NCBI RefSeq assembly: GCF_002954685.1
Contig: NZ_MSCN01000001.1
Coordinates: 2,374,429-2,438,428 of the forward strand
Direction: 5' to 3'
Origin: Polaribacter porphyrae
GTDB lineage: Bacteria; Bacteroidota; Bacteroidia; Flavobacteriales; Flavobacteriaceae
DNA: 64,000 nucleotides
The translations under genes were made by a program, and so were the position numbers. The notes below the pieces were generated by a model. That model ran no database searches. It had not been told where the DNA came from and saw only the letters and a program-made list of their open reading frames with translations. Shown in pieces: positions 47,983 to 57,983 of this stretch; within the stretch, counting starts at the first letter, position 1; the number at the start of each line of letters is the position of its first letter.

Positions 47983-50900
47983 ATGTCTCAAAAAATTCTT
48001 TTTTTCTTTTTGTTTTTTGTTGGGTTTTCAATCCAATCGCAAACAATTTCCACAGATTTTAGGAAAAAAATTATTGAGGTAAAAAAAGACACCATTCAAT
48101 TAGATTCTGTTCCTATAAATTCTCAAAAATTTAAAATTACAGATTCATTAAAAACTGTACTTAAAAAAACTGCTTATCAAATTGATTTTAGTAAAGCCCA
48201 ACTTATTATTAACAGTAAAAAATACCCTAAAATTATTGTTGAGTATTTTAGAATTCCAGAATTCATCACAAAGACTTACACTCCTTTTGATGATAAACTC
48301 ATCTTACAAAACACAAATAGTAATGGTACTTTATACAGCCTAACCACTAACAAAAAAGCTAATGATATAAAGCTATTTGATGGTTTACAAACAAGAGGAT
48401 TCATTACGAGAGGTGTAACTACTGGCAATAACCAAAATGCAGTAACTAATTCTGCTTTAGACCTAGAAATTGCTGGTAAATTATCAGAAAATGTAACCTT
48501 AAGAGCAAATATTTTTGACACCAATATTCCTATTCAAGAGAATGGATACTCTCAAAACTTAACAGATTTTGATAGAGTATTTATAGAAATGGAAAGCAAA
48601 AATTGGCGTGTAAAAGCTGGTGATTTATCTATTCAAAACAACGAAACCTTCTTTTTTCCGTTTGCAAAACAAGTAGCAGGTTTAGAGGTTGAAGCTAATA
48701 TTAATGACAAAATAAATGTGTTGGCTTCTGGTGCAGTTGTAAGAGGTAAGTTTAACACATTTACATTTACAGGAGTTGAAGGTAACCAAGGCCCTTATAA
48801 AATTTTTGGAGCAAATAACGAAAGTGCAATTTTAATTATTGAAGGTAGTGAGCAAGTATATGTAAATGGAGTTCAAATAAAACGTGGCGAAAACGAAGAT
48901 TATATGGTAAATTATAATTTGGGTGAAATTACCTTTAATACTACATATCCTATTACAAATGATATGAGGGTATGGATTGATTTTCAATATGCAGAACGAA
49001 ATTACACACGTTTTATTACCTATAATAAAGCATCTTACAAGGGAGAAAAATTTAGTATTGCTGGCTATTTTTACAGTGAAAATGATGTAAAAAGTCAGCC
49101 TTTACAACAAAGTTTAACAGATGCTCAAAAACAAATTTTAGCCAATGCTGGTAATAATACAAGTGCCATGTTTGCAGAAAGTGCTTTTATAGATACTTTT
49201 AATGAAAATAAAGTATTGTATAAAAAGGTAATTATTGGAAATAACGAGTTTTTTGAATATTCAACAAATGAAAACGATGTTTTATACACAGTTGCTTTTA
49301 CCAATGTTGGCGTAAATAATGGCGATTATATTTTAGACAATACCATTGCTATTGGTAATATTTTTAAGTTTGTTGGAGTTAATCAAGGAGATTTTAGCCC
49401 AGTTGTTAGATTAATTGCTCCTTCTAAATCTCAACTATTTATTGTAAAACCTGCTTTAAATGCAACTAAAAAAACAAGTCTAGATGCTGAAATTGCAGTT
49501 AGTAATTATGATGCTAATTTATTTTCTACCATTGGCGATGATCAAAACGTGGCTTTAGCTGCAAAAGTAAATTGGCGACAAACATTAATTGATAAAAAAT
49601 GGAAACTAACTAGTAAAATTAGCCATGAATTTGCCGATAAAAATTTCTTTTCAGAACAAGGTTGGGAACCTGTAGAATTTAATAGAGATTGGAATATCTT
49701 AACAAATAGAGCTACCAAAAACTTTTTTCAATCAGAATTTAACCTTACAAATAAAAAAGATGATTATATCAGCTACAGATTTAATAATTTAAGTTATGAC
49801 AATGGTTTTAAAGGCAGTAAACACGATTTTAAATCAAAACTGAAAGCCAATAAAACCACTTTTTTTGCTGATGTTAGTTTCCTAAATAATTCATCACCAC
49901 TAGAAAATAATTCATTTTTTAGAGCTAAAGCTAATGCAGAACATAGTTTAAAAAAATCTTGGTTTGGTACGTTTATCAATTTTGAAACCAATTTACGAGA
50001 AAATGAGAACGCCAGTCAATTTATAAATACTAGTCATCGTTTTAAAGAATATGAAGGCTATTTTGGTATAGGAGATTCCACCAAGATATTTGCAAAAATC
50101 GGGGTAAATTATAGAGATAATGATAGTATTAAATCGAATAGATTTACCGAAATTAATAATAGAAAAACATTTTACATCAACAGTAAACTAATAAAAAATA
50201 AGAACACCAATTTAAGTGTATTTGCAAATTATAGAATTACAGAAAATAGCTTTACAAATGATGAAAAAGCATTAAATTCAAGAATAGTATTCAATCAAAA
50301 ACTATTTGATAATTTTTTAAATTTAAGCACAGTTTATGAAACTTCTTCTGGCAATGTAGCTAGACAAGATTATATATATGTACTTACAGAACCAGGTTTA
50401 GGCTTTTACACTTGGATTGACTATAATAATGATGGTGTAAAAGATTTTAATGAGTTTGAAGTAGCTCAATTTCAAGATCAAGCCAATTACTTGCGTTTAC
50501 CTAAACCCAATTTGCGTTTTATTGCTACTCAACGTGCAAAATGGCAACAGAACGTAACTCTAAATCCAAGAAATTGGGCAACTAAAAAAGGATTTAAAAA
50601 ATTTGTTTCCTATTTTTACAATCAAGCTTTTTTAACTGTGGAAAATGAGCAAGAAAGAATAGATAATTCATTTCAACTTAACCCTTTTGATTTTGATGAA
50701 AGTTCATTAATAAGCCTTAATTTAAATTTTAGAAACAGCCTATATTTTAATAAAGATTTACAAAAGCATAGTACAACTTTTACATATGGAAATTCACAAT
50801 CTAAACAACAGTTTTTTATTGGAAATCAAGAAAATAATATCAAATTACATCAAATAAATTATATTCATAAATTTTCAACATTTTGGTTGATTGAATTTAT

Positions 50901-51360
50901 GGGAAATACATCTATAAATAAACTAGAAACGGAGAATTTTACAGATAGAAACTATACAATTAATACCAATGAACTCCAGCCAAAAATTAGTTTTTTATAC
51001 AACACTAACAATCGGTTTACAGCTTTTTATCATCTTAAAAACAAGCACAATACTATTTTAAATATGGAAGAGTTACAACAACAAAAATTTGGGGTTGAAT
51101 ACTTTTATATAGGTAAAAAGAAAAACCAGATATCTGCAAATGTAAATGTATTTTTAAATGATTTTGAAGGGAATTCAAATTCACCAGTAGCCTACCAAAT
51201 GTTAGAAGGTTTGCAAGCTGGTACTAATTATACTTGGAATTTAATTTTTAATCAAAAACTAAATTCATTTTTAAATCTAAACTTGAGCTATTTAGGTAGA
51301 AAAAGTGAAAACTCTAAAACGATTCATACAGGAAGTGTGCAGTTACGAGCAAATTTTTGA
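47983..51360 (+). CDS. Very large outer-membrane beta-barrel protein, family uncertain
   Basis: The ~1125-residue exported protein has a signal peptide (MSQKILFFFLFFVGFSIQSQ). The earlier ATG at 47974 would add three residues. An N-terminal region follows, then repeated amphipathic strands with aromatic girdle residues up to the final QLRANF, a typical outer-membrane C-terminus. The segment VYVNGVQIKRGENEDYMVNY is the best family landmark. I do not recognise a named function. It may be a surface channel or organiser; no plug domain or TonB box is seen. Confidence 0.75.
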   Translation: MSQKILFFFLFFVGFSIQSQTISTDFRKKIIEVKKDTIQLDSVPINSQKFKITDSLKTVLKKTAYQIDFSKAQLIINSKKYPKIIVEYFRIPEFITKTYTPFDDKLILQNTNSNGTLYSLTTNKKANDIKLFDGLQTRGFITRGVTTGNNQNAVTNSALDLEIAGKLSENVTLRANIFDTNIPIQENGYSQNLTDFDRVFIEMESKNWRVKAGDLSIQNNETFFFPFAKQVAGLEVEANINDKINVLASGAVVRGKFNTFTFTGVEGNQGPYKIFGANNESAILIIEGSEQVYVNGVQIKRGENEDYMVNYNLGEITFNTTYPITNDMRVWIDFQYAERNYTRFITYNKASYKGEKFSIAGYFYSENDVKSQPLQQSLTDAQKQILANAGNNTSAMFAESAFIDTFNENKVLYKKVIIGNNEFFEYSTNENDVLYTVAFTNVGVNNGDYILDNTIAIGNIFKFVGVNQGDFSPVVRLIAPSKSQLFIVKPALNATKKTSLDAEIAVSNYDANLFSTIGDDQNVALAAKVNWRQTLIDKKWKLTSKISHEFADKNFFSEQGWEPVEFNRDWNILTNRATKNFFQSEFNLTNKKDDYISYRFNNLSYDNGFKGSKHDFKSKLKANKTTFFADVSFLNNSSPLENNSFFRAKANAEHSLKKSWFGTFINFETNLRENENASQFINTSHRFKEYEGYFGIGDSTKIFAKIGVNYRDNDSIKSNRFTEINNRKTFYINSKLIKNKNTNLSVFANYRITENSFTNDEKALNSRIVFNQKLFDNFLNLSTVYETSSGNVARQDYIYVLTEPGLGFYTWIDYNNDGVKDFNEFEVAQFQDQANYLRLPKPNLRFIATQRAKWQQNVTLNPRNWATKKGFKKFVSYFYNQAFLTVENEQERIDNSFQLNPFDFDESSLISLNLNFRNSLYFNKDLQKHSTTFTYGNSQSKQQFFIGNQENNIKLHQINYIHKFSTFWLIEFMGNTSINKLETENFTDRNYTINTNELQPKISFLYNTNNRFTAFYHLKNKHNTILNMEELQQQKFGVEYFYIGKKKNQISANVNVFLNDFEGNSNSPVAYQMLEGLQAGTNYTWNLIFNQKLNSFLNLNLSYLGRKSENSKTIHTGSVQLRANF

Positions 51361-51487
51361 TAAAATAACGCAACCATTTTTGGTTTTATTCGTCTGTATA
51401 TAGTAATATTACAACTTATTAAAAAGTTATAATCTTGGTATGTTCTTTGATAAGAATACTAATCTAATACTTAATACAATCAAACAA

Positions 51488-52009
51488 ATGAAAAAAATTA
51501 CTTTACTTATTGTTTTACTAGTTAGCATCACATTAAATGCTCAAGAAAAAGAAAATACTCCTCCACAAGATGTAGATAAAAAAGGAGAAGTAAAAATAAA
51601 TGCCTTAACACTATTAGCAGCAAAATGGATAGATATTTCTTATGAAAGATTAATCGATGAAGAATCTTCTTTTGGTATCGCTGCAACTTTAAATACAGAT
51701 ACAGCTGAAACTGATTTAAATTTTGCTATAACTCCTTATTATAGAAGATATTTCTCTGGGAAATTTGCAAGAGGTTTTTTTGTTGAAGGTTTTGGTGCTT
51801 TATTTTCTGCTAGAGACAATCCTTTTATTTTTGGAACAAACGAAAAATTTGAAACTGGATTTGCTATGGGTGTTTCTGTTGGAGGTAAATTTGTATCAAA
51901 AAAAGGTTTTACTACAGAATTGTTACTGGGTATTGGACGTAATTTAGTCTCTAGTGATAATAATGAAGCTTATGGTAGAATAGGTATTTCTGTTGGATAT
52001 AGATTTTAA
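51488..52009 (+). CDS. DUF3575-like outer-membrane protein
   Basis: The 173-residue protein has a signal peptide (MKKITLLIVLLVSITLNAQ). An eight-strand-like barrel follows, opening with KINALTLLAAKWIDISYERL and closing with GRIGISVGYRF. A longer frame from 51440 is rejected because the signal peptide starts at ATG 51488. It is paralogous to the next gene: both contain SFGI followed by TPYYR. Function unknown. Confidence 0.8.
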   Translation: MKKITLLIVLLVSITLNAQEKENTPPQDVDKKGEVKINALTLLAAKWIDISYERLIDEESSFGIAATLNTDTAETDLNFAITPYYRRYFSGKFARGFFVEGFGALFSARDNPFIFGTNEKFETGFAMGVSVGGKFVSKKGFTTELLLGIGRNLVSSDNNEAYGRIGISVGYRF

Positions 52010-52050
52010 TTCTATTTTTGTAATTTAGTATGCAAATTCAATAAAATTTT

Positions 52051-52548
52051 ATGAAAAAAATATTAATAGTTTTTACTATACTTACAAGTGGTTTAAGTTT
52101 TACTCAAAGAGAAATTAAGCTAGATGTTGCAGATGCACTTGTGATTCGAAGTTTAGAATTTTCTTATGAAAATTATATCAATGAAGATTCTTCTTTTGGT
52201 ATTTCTGCTCTCTTTAATTTGGCTGAACAAAATATTGATTTTAGGTATAATGAAAACATGATGATTACTCCTTATTATCGTCATTATTTTACAACCAATG
52301 AAAAATGGAACTTCTTTGGGGAAGGTTTTTTAGGCATAAATTCTGGAAAGAAGGAATCTGTAAAAGATTCTGGTATTTTTGATGTAAAATATACAGATGG
52401 TGCTTTAGGTGTTGCTGTTGGTACAAAATATATTTCAAGTGGAGGATTAGTGATAGATTTATATGGTGGAGTTGGACGTAATTTATTTGGTACAGACTCA
52501 CCAGTTTTAGTACCAAGAGTTGGTTTAAATGTTGGCTGGAGGTTTTAA
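52051..52548 (+). CDS. DUF3575-like outer-membrane protein, paralogue
   Basis: The 165-residue protein has a signal peptide (MKKILIVFTILTSGLSFTQ) and barrel strands ending VPRVGLNVGWRF. It shares DSSFGISA, MITPYYRHYF and GGVGRNLFG with the preceding gene, indicating tandem duplication. It is directly followed by a headless remnant. Confidence 0.8.
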   Translation: MKKILIVFTILTSGLSFTQREIKLDVADALVIRSLEFSYENYINEDSSFGISALFNLAEQNIDFRYNENMMITPYYRHYFTTNEKWNFFGEGFLGINSGKKESVKDSGIFDVKYTDGALGVAVGTKYISSGGLVIDLYGGVGRNLFGTDSPVLVPRVGLNVGWRF

Positions 52549-52550
52549 TT

Positions 52551-52802
52551 TTTAAAGCCATTACAAAAGCTAAAATTTCGAAACATTATCCACAAAATTT
52601 ATTCTTAAAAACACAATCTGCAATAGCGATTTCTAACGATTTAAACATTAATGAAAACAGCACTGAAAGTATTATTTTAACCAATAAATTCAATGGTGTT
52701 TTAGATATTGTTTCAAATAAAAACATAAAGAAATCAGGTCATTACTCTTTAGAAAGAATTCCAAATTTGACAGGAGATTTTAAGAAAAAAAAGAATAATT
52801 AA
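52551..52802 (+). pseudogene. Headless gene remnant (C-terminal piece)
   Basis: An open frame of 83 codons without ATG, GTG or TTG start runs from about 52482 to TAA 52800-52802. It yields a protein-like tail (TNKFNGVLDIVSNKN, SGHYSLERIPNLTGDFKK). So long a stop-free frame is unlikely by chance in such AT-rich DNA. It looks like the 3' end of a deleted gene. Parent family not recognised. Confidence 0.45.
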
Positions 52803-52850
52803 TAATAAAAGCGAATTGTATAAAATATCAGTTTTGTTGTTTAGAGAAAT

Positions 52851-53498
52851 ATGGCAAAAAAAAATAAAAAAATAGAAAGTGGAACAATTATAAGAATAAA
52901 GTTGAATTTTGATTTAGGCTATACTTTTGCAAAAGTAGTTAATATGTGTGATTTTTCTGAAATTGATCTATCTACAACTCTTCATTATATAATATATCCA
53001 TATAATTACATTGAAAAAAAAGAAAATATTTTTAATTATATTAAATTTATTGAATCAAAACCACTAACAGGTCCTTTATTCGTTATAGATATCTTATATG
53101 CTATTAAAAATTCTAAATATCAAATTGTTGGAACAAGTTTATTAAGAAATTATGAGCAAAATATCCCTGATTTTAGAGGCTTTAGTTCAGATGTTTTTGC
53201 TATACATAAATATGAAAAAGATGCAACTAGTTGGAATTATTTTGAAAAGGGAAGACCATTTAAACGAATATCAGCGAACTATGACCAAGTAAAGCATTTG
53301 GAAGGTAATGCAGCTTTATCTCACAATCATATTGAAAAAAGACTATCAATGGAGGTCTTAAATCGTAAAAAGTTAAAAATAGAAGATTTTTACGATATGC
53401 AAGATTGGATAAACTTAAAATTATACTATAATATGCATTATACTGTTCCTTTTAATGAAGTCCCAAATCATATTAAGGGTAAAGCAATTTTATGGTAA
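52851..53498 (+). CDS. Hypothetical protein (Imm26-like start)
   Basis: The 215-residue cytoplasmic protein begins with a lysine-rich start and ESGTIIRIKLNFDLGYTFAKVV, which faintly resembles immunity protein 26 (Imm26). The remainder (GFSSDVFAIHKYEKDATSWNYF, split here) is alpha/beta. No toxin gene adjoins it. Not firmly recognised; the Imm26 hint is weak. Confidence 0.6.
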   Translation: MAKKNKKIESGTIIRIKLNFDLGYTFAKVVNMCDFSEIDLSTTLHYIIYPYNYIEKKENIFNYIKFIESKPLTGPLFVIDILYAIKNSKYQIVGTSLLRNYEQNIPDFRGFSSDVFAIHKYEKDATSWNYFEKGRPFKRISANYDQVKHLEGNAALSHNHIEKRLSMEVLNRKKLKIEDFYDMQDWINLKLYYNMHYTVPFNEVPNHIKGKAILW

Positions 53499-53653
53499 TA
53501 CTAATACGTTTTTAATTTTATCTGAAAACTAATTTAAATCCCAAATTACAGGAATCAAAAAAAATTACCACTAACTTTAAGGATACAAATGCTACAATAA
53601 TTATTTTAAAAGTTTTATTTGAACCATTTAGAGAAATTTTATAAAAACAAAAA

Positions 53654-53690
53654 CCTCATCAAAATTAAAAATTGATGAGGATTATTTTTT
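53654..53690. terminator. Bidirectional terminator
   Basis: A 9-bp perfect stem (53654-53662 with 53672-53680) and a T-rich tract on both strands lie between the hypothetical gene and glyS. Confidence 0.85.
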
Positions 53691-53706
53691 TTATTGAAAA
53701 AAATTG

Positions 53707-55254
53707 TTATGAATCTATTTTCTGCAACCAAGTTTTTACATCAACTTCGGCTTTTATAATTTCTTTTAATTCTGATATGGCAACACGCTTTTGTTCCATT
53801 GTATCTCTGTGTCTTATGGTAACAGAATTATCTTCTAAAGAATCGTGATCTACTGTAATACAAAATGGAGTTCCTGCAGCATCTTGTCTTCTGTAACGTT
53901 TACCAACTGCATCTTTTTCATCATAAAAAACGTTGAAATCCCATTTCAAATCATCCATAATTTTACGAGCAACTTCTGGTAAACCATCCTTTTTAACCAA
54001 AGGAAAAATTGCTGCTTTGTAAGGTGCTAAAACTGCTGGCAATTTTAAAACGGTTCTTGTGGTTCCATTATCTAATGCTTCTTCCTGTAATGAGTTTGAG
54101 AAAACTGCTAAAAACATTCTATCTAAACCAATAGAAGTTTCTACTACATAAGGCACATAGCTCTTATTTTCTGTATGGTCAAAATATTGTAATTTCTTAC
54201 CTGAAAATTCTTCGTGTGCTTTTAAATCAAAATCAGTTCTTGAGTGAATTCCTTCTAATTCTTTAAACCCGAAAGGAAAATTAAATTCGATATCTGCTGC
54301 TGCATCTGCATAATGTGCTAATTTATCATGGTCATGAAAACGATAGTTTTCTTCTCCCATTCCTAAACTTAAATGCCATTTTAAACGGGATCCTTTCCAG
54401 TTTTCATACCATTCTTTTTGAGTGCCTGGTTTTACGAAAAATTGCATTTCCATTTGTTCAAACTCACGCATTCTAAAAATAAATTGTCTTGCAACAATCT
54501 CATTTCGAAACGCTTTACCTGTTTGTGCAATTCCAAAAGGAATTTTCATTCGTCCAGTTTTTTGCACATTTAAAAAGTTTACAAAAATACCTTGTGCTGT
54601 TTCTGGTCTTAAATATACTTGCGTAGAATTTTCTGCTGATGCTCCTATTTGCGTTCCAAACATTAAGTTGAATTGCTTTACTTCTGTCCAATTTTTAGAA
54701 CCTGAAGCTGGGCAACCTATTCCTAGATCTACAATTAATTGTTTAAAGCCAACCAAATCACTTTCTTCTTGAACTCTTGTCAATTCTGCAGAAATTTCAT
54801 CAATTTGTTTTTGACGACGAATTACATTTTGATTTGTAGCTCTAAACTCTTCCTCATTAAAAGCATCACCAAAACGTTTTTGTGCTTTAGCAACATCTTT
54901 TTGTATTTTCTGATTGATTTTTTCTCTAAAATCTTCGACCAAAACATCTGCTCTGTATCGTTTTTTAGAATCTTTATTATCAATTAAAGGATCGTTAAAA
55001 GCATCTACGTGACCAGAAGCTTTCCAAGTAGTTGGATGCATTAAAATGGCAGCATCAATACCTACAATGTTTTCGTGCATTTGCACCATTGCTTTCCACC
55101 AATAATCTCTAATATTCTTCTTTAACTCAACTCCATTTTGAGCGTAATCGTAAACCGCACTTAAACCATCATAAATTTCAGAAGACTGAAATACATAACC
55201 ATATTCTTTTGCGTGTGATAAAACCTTTTTAAACTGATCTTCTTGTTTTGCCAT
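53707..55254 (-). CDS. glyS: Glycyl-tRNA synthetase (class II)
   Basis: The 515-residue single-chain enzyme charges tRNA-Gly. Class II motifs appear in PETAQGIFVNFLNV, FRNEIVARQFIFRMREFEQME and SIGLDRMFLAVF; a C-terminal anticodon domain follows (LPAVLAPYKAAIFPL). The frame opens to 55281, but ATG 55252-55254 follows a perfect promoter by only 8 bp, so the shorter start is right. The message is thus almost leaderless. Confidence 0.96.
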   Translation of the reverse strand: MAKQEDQFKKVLSHAKEYGYVFQSSEIYDGLSAVYDYAQNGVELKKNIRDYWWKAMVQMHENIVGIDAAILMHPTTWKASGHVDAFNDPLIDNKDSKKRYRADVLVEDFREKINQKIQKDVAKAQKRFGDAFNEEEFRATNQNVIRRQKQIDEISAELTRVQEESDLVGFKQLIVDLGIGCPASGSKNWTEVKQFNLMFGTQIGASAENSTQVYLRPETAQGIFVNFLNVQKTGRMKIPFGIAQTGKAFRNEIVARQFIFRMREFEQMEMQFFVKPGTQKEWYENWKGSRLKWHLSLGMGEENYRFHDHDKLAHYADAAADIEFNFPFGFKELEGIHSRTDFDLKAHEEFSGKKLQYFDHTENKSYVPYVVETSIGLDRMFLAVFSNSLQEEALDNGTTRTVLKLPAVLAPYKAAIFPLVKKDGLPEVARKIMDDLKWDFNVFYDEKDAVGKRYRRQDAAGTPFCITVDHDSLEDNSVTIRHRDTMEQKRVAISELKEIIKAEVDVKTWLQKIDS

Positions 55255-55262
55255 AATGAGGG

Positions 55263-55292
55263 CAAAGATAAACGTTTGCATAAATTTATCAA
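55263..55292 (-). promoter_or_regulatory. glyS promoter
   Basis: On the minus strand TTG, a 19-bp spacer and TATCTTTG match the Bacteroidota consensus exactly. It lies only 8 bp from the glyS start codon. Confidence 0.7.
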
Positions 55293-55353
55293 CTAAAAAA
55301 ACAACAATCTGTATAGCTAATTTTATTATCTTTAGGTTGAATTGCTATTACTT

Positions 55354-56043
55354 ATGAAAGAAATTTTAAAAAATCTAGTACAGATATTTTATCCAGATTT
55401 ATGTGCTATTTGTGAAGATAAGTTACTACAAAATGAACACACTATTTGTACAATTTGCAGGCACGATTTGCCCCTAACAAACATTACAAATTACAGTGAT
55501 AATAAAATATTACATACTTTTTATGGCAGTGTTATAATTGAAAAAGCATTTGCTTTGTTGTTTTACACAAAAAAAGGAATTGCAAAAAAGCTAATACATG
55601 AGTTAAAATATAAAGATAATGAAGACATTGGAATATTTTTTGGCAATTGGATAGGAGAAATTTTAAAAGAAAATGAAGAATTTAAAAATGTAGATGTTAT
55701 AATACCTGTACCTTTACATTCTAAAAAAATTAGAGAAAGAGGATATAACCAAGTAACTAAATTTGGAGAAAGGTTAAGCTACCATTTACAGATTCCGCTT
55801 GTAGAAAATAATTTAGTTAGAATTTCATCAACTAAAACACAAACCTTTAAATCTCGTTTTGAACGCTTTACTAATGTTGATACACAATTTTCTTTGAAAC
55901 AACCTAAATATTTTAACAATAAACATGTTTTAATTATCGATGATGTTATTACAACAGGTGCTACTTTGGTAGCTTGTGCCAAACAATTTCAAAAATCTAA
56001 ACATTGTAAAATAAGTATTTTAACTATTGCTTACACAGCGTAA
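55354..56043 (+). CDS. ComF-family phosphoribosyltransferase-like protein
   Basis: The 229-residue protein has a zinc-finger-like cysteine set C17, C20, C32, C35. A phosphoribosyltransferase domain ends in VLIIDDVITTGATL, the PRPP loop. ComF aids natural transformation, and PRTase activity is uncertain. A TTG at 55342 gives a four-residue longer frame, but ATG 55354 is preferred. Confidence 0.93.
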   Translation: MKEILKNLVQIFYPDLCAICEDKLLQNEHTICTICRHDLPLTNITNYSDNKILHTFYGSVIIEKAFALLFYTKKGIAKKLIHELKYKDNEDIGIFFGNWIGEILKENEEFKNVDVIIPVPLHSKKIRERGYNQVTKFGERLSYHLQIPLVENNLVRISSTKTQTFKSRFERFTNVDTQFSLKQPKYFNNKHVLIIDDVITTGATLVACAKQFQKSKHCKISILTIAYTA

Positions 56044-56098
56044 AAGTTTATGATTTTATATTGAAAAATTAATCGTTAATTTGCAGTAAATTATTTTT

Positions 56099-57715
56099 GT
56101 GAAAATCGTTTATAGACTCCTTTTTATTCTTTTTTTTACATCACTTTTTACAAACTGTGCAAGAACAGGAAGACCTGATGGTGGCCCTAAAGATGAAAAA
56201 GCACCTTTATTTGTAGTTGCAAATCCACCTTATGGGGCTACAAATTTTAACGAAGACAAGGTAAAACTAGAATTTAATGAGTTTATCGTTCTAAAAGAAT
56301 TGAACAAGCAATTCGTAGTATCACCACCTATGAAAAATCCTCCTTTGGTTTCTCCTCAAGGTTCTGCAAGCGATTTTATTAAAATAGAGATTTTAGATAC
56401 ACTTAAAAAGAATACAACTTACATTTTTAACTTTGGTAACGCAGTTCAAGATAATAATGAAGGAAATAAACTCGAAAATTTTAAATATGTTTTTTCTACA
56501 GGAAGCTATATAGATTCACTCAAAACGTCTGGTTCAATAGTAGATGCTAAATTAGTTGAAGCTCCTAAAAATATTAATGTTCTTCTCTACAAACTAGACA
56601 CTTCTTTTAGAGATTCAATTATCTATAAACAAAAACCAAACTATATTACAAGTACTTTAGATACTACACTTTTTAACTTTACCAATCTAAAAGAGGGTAA
56701 ATACTTAATGTTAGCATTACAAGAATCTTCTAGTGATTATATTTTTAATTCTAAAACTGATAAAATTGGTTTTGTTGCAGATACTATTCAATTACCTAGA
56801 GATAGTATTATAAAAAAGCCAATTGTTTTGTTTAAAGAAAATCAACCTTACAAATTTAAAAGAGGCAAAGAAATTACTAAAGGTAAAATTCAGTTTGGTT
56901 TTGAAGGTGGATTGAGAGATTTAAAAGTTGACCTTCTTTCTGATGTCCCAAAAGATTTTAAAAGTATAGCCAAGTATGAAACTGATAAAGACACGCTAAA
57001 TTATTGGTTTAGCCCTTTTAAAACTGATTCTTTAAATTTCACCATTTCTAACGCTGATTATATTGATACTGTTACTGTTAGATTGCGTAAGAAAAAATTA
57101 GATTCTTTAGCAATAAATGCATCAATTAAAAGTGTTTTACATTTTAGAGATACTTTTTTTGTTAATAGTAATAATCCAATTGTTAAAATTGACACTACCA
57201 AAATAACACTTTTTGACAAAGATACTTTAGCTGTAAACTATACTATTTTAAGTTCTAAAAAAGAGAACAAAATTGGTATTCTTTTTAAGAAAGAACCTAG
57301 TCAAAAATATAAACTTACAGCATTACCAAATACATTTACTGATATTTTTGATATTAAAAATGATACCTTAACGTATAACTTTGTTACCAAAAAAATTGAT
57401 GATTATGGTAGAATTACTATCAATTTAAATAACACTAATAATAAAAATACTATTGTAGAGTTATTAACTGGTAGAGAACAAAATGAACTTGTTGAACGCC
57501 AGTTTACAAACTCTTCTAACAAGGTTATTTTTGATTTATTAGAACCTAAAAAATATACCATTAGAGTTATTATCGATAAGAATAATAATAGAAAATGGGA
57601 TACAGGTAGTTATTTACAACGCATTCAACCAGAAAAAATAATATACCATCAAGCCATAAACAACTATAATTTAAGAGCCAACTTTTATTTGGAAGAAAAT
57701 TTTACCATTGAGTAA
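56099..57715 (+). CDS. Ig-like domain lipoprotein
   Basis: The 538-residue protein has a lipobox (LFTNC19ARTG), followed by GRPDGGPKDEKAP, a landmark of Bacteroidota Big_5/SbsA Ig-like proteins. Residues ~35-130 form the Ig-like domain; repeated beta domains follow, with DKNNNRKWDTG near the end. GTG start at 56099. Likely an outer-membrane or surface lipoprotein with a structural role. It precedes a small PLDc_N protein by 3 bp. Confidence 0.85.
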   Translation: MKIVYRLLFILFFTSLFTNCARTGRPDGGPKDEKAPLFVVANPPYGATNFNEDKVKLEFNEFIVLKELNKQFVVSPPMKNPPLVSPQGSASDFIKIEILDTLKKNTTYIFNFGNAVQDNNEGNKLENFKYVFSTGSYIDSLKTSGSIVDAKLVEAPKNINVLLYKLDTSFRDSIIYKQKPNYITSTLDTTLFNFTNLKEGKYLMLALQESSSDYIFNSKTDKIGFVADTIQLPRDSIIKKPIVLFKENQPYKFKRGKEITKGKIQFGFEGGLRDLKVDLLSDVPKDFKSIAKYETDKDTLNYWFSPFKTDSLNFTISNADYIDTVTVRLRKKKLDSLAINASIKSVLHFRDTFFVNSNNPIVKIDTTKITLFDKDTLAVNYTILSSKKENKIGILFKKEPSQKYKLTALPNTFTDIFDIKNDTLTYNFVTKKIDDYGRITINLNNTNNKNTIVELLTGREQNELVERQFTNSSNKVIFDLLEPKKYTIRVIIDKNNNRKWDTGSYLQRIQPEKIIYHQAINNYNLRANFYLEENFTIE

Positions 57716-57718
57716 ACT

Positions 57719-57934
57719 ATGAAAACCCTAACCCTTATTACCCTTATTGTTTTAACAATTATACTTTGGTTTAAAGCGATAAATGATATTACTAAAACAA
57801 AATTTGAAAATGATAGATTAAATAGAATCTGGTTTTTAATTGTATTTTTTATTCCAATTATTGGAGCAATAATATATTTTCAATTAAAAAGAAAGTTTAT
57901 TCTAAAAAAACCTAGAAAAAAATCTAGGTTTTAA
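57719..57934 (+). CDS. PLDc_N-like small membrane protein
   Basis: The 71-residue protein has two membrane spans with IWFLIVFFIPIIGAIIYFQL, the PLDc_N pattern, and a basic tail. It starts 3 bp after the Ig-like gene. Its last codons lie in a terminator hairpin. Confidence 0.8.
   Translation: MKTLTLITLIVLTIILWFKAINDITKTKFENDRLNRIWFLIVFFIPIIGAIIYFQLKRKFILKKPRKKSRF
57907..57932 (+). terminator. Terminator overlapping the PLDc_N gene end
   Basis: A 10-bp perfect stem (57907-57916 with 57923-57932) and A-rich loop. It overlaps the coding end. Confidence 0.7.
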
Positions 57935-57942
57935 AGTATAAA

Positions 57943-57977
57943 ACACCTTCCACCTATTATAATCTAATAGAAGGTGT
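57943..57977 (-). terminator. Terminator for the cystathionine gamma-synthase-type gene
   Basis: The arms 57943-57950 and 57970-57977 are inverted, with further pairing inside. It lies between convergent genes. Confidence 0.65.
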
Positions 57978-57983
57978 ACTTAA

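Noticed and set aside
52289-52561. Minus-strand frame of 90 codons antisense to the second barrel gene
   Set aside because: Low-complexity histidine/leucine-rich translation typical of an antisense shadow.
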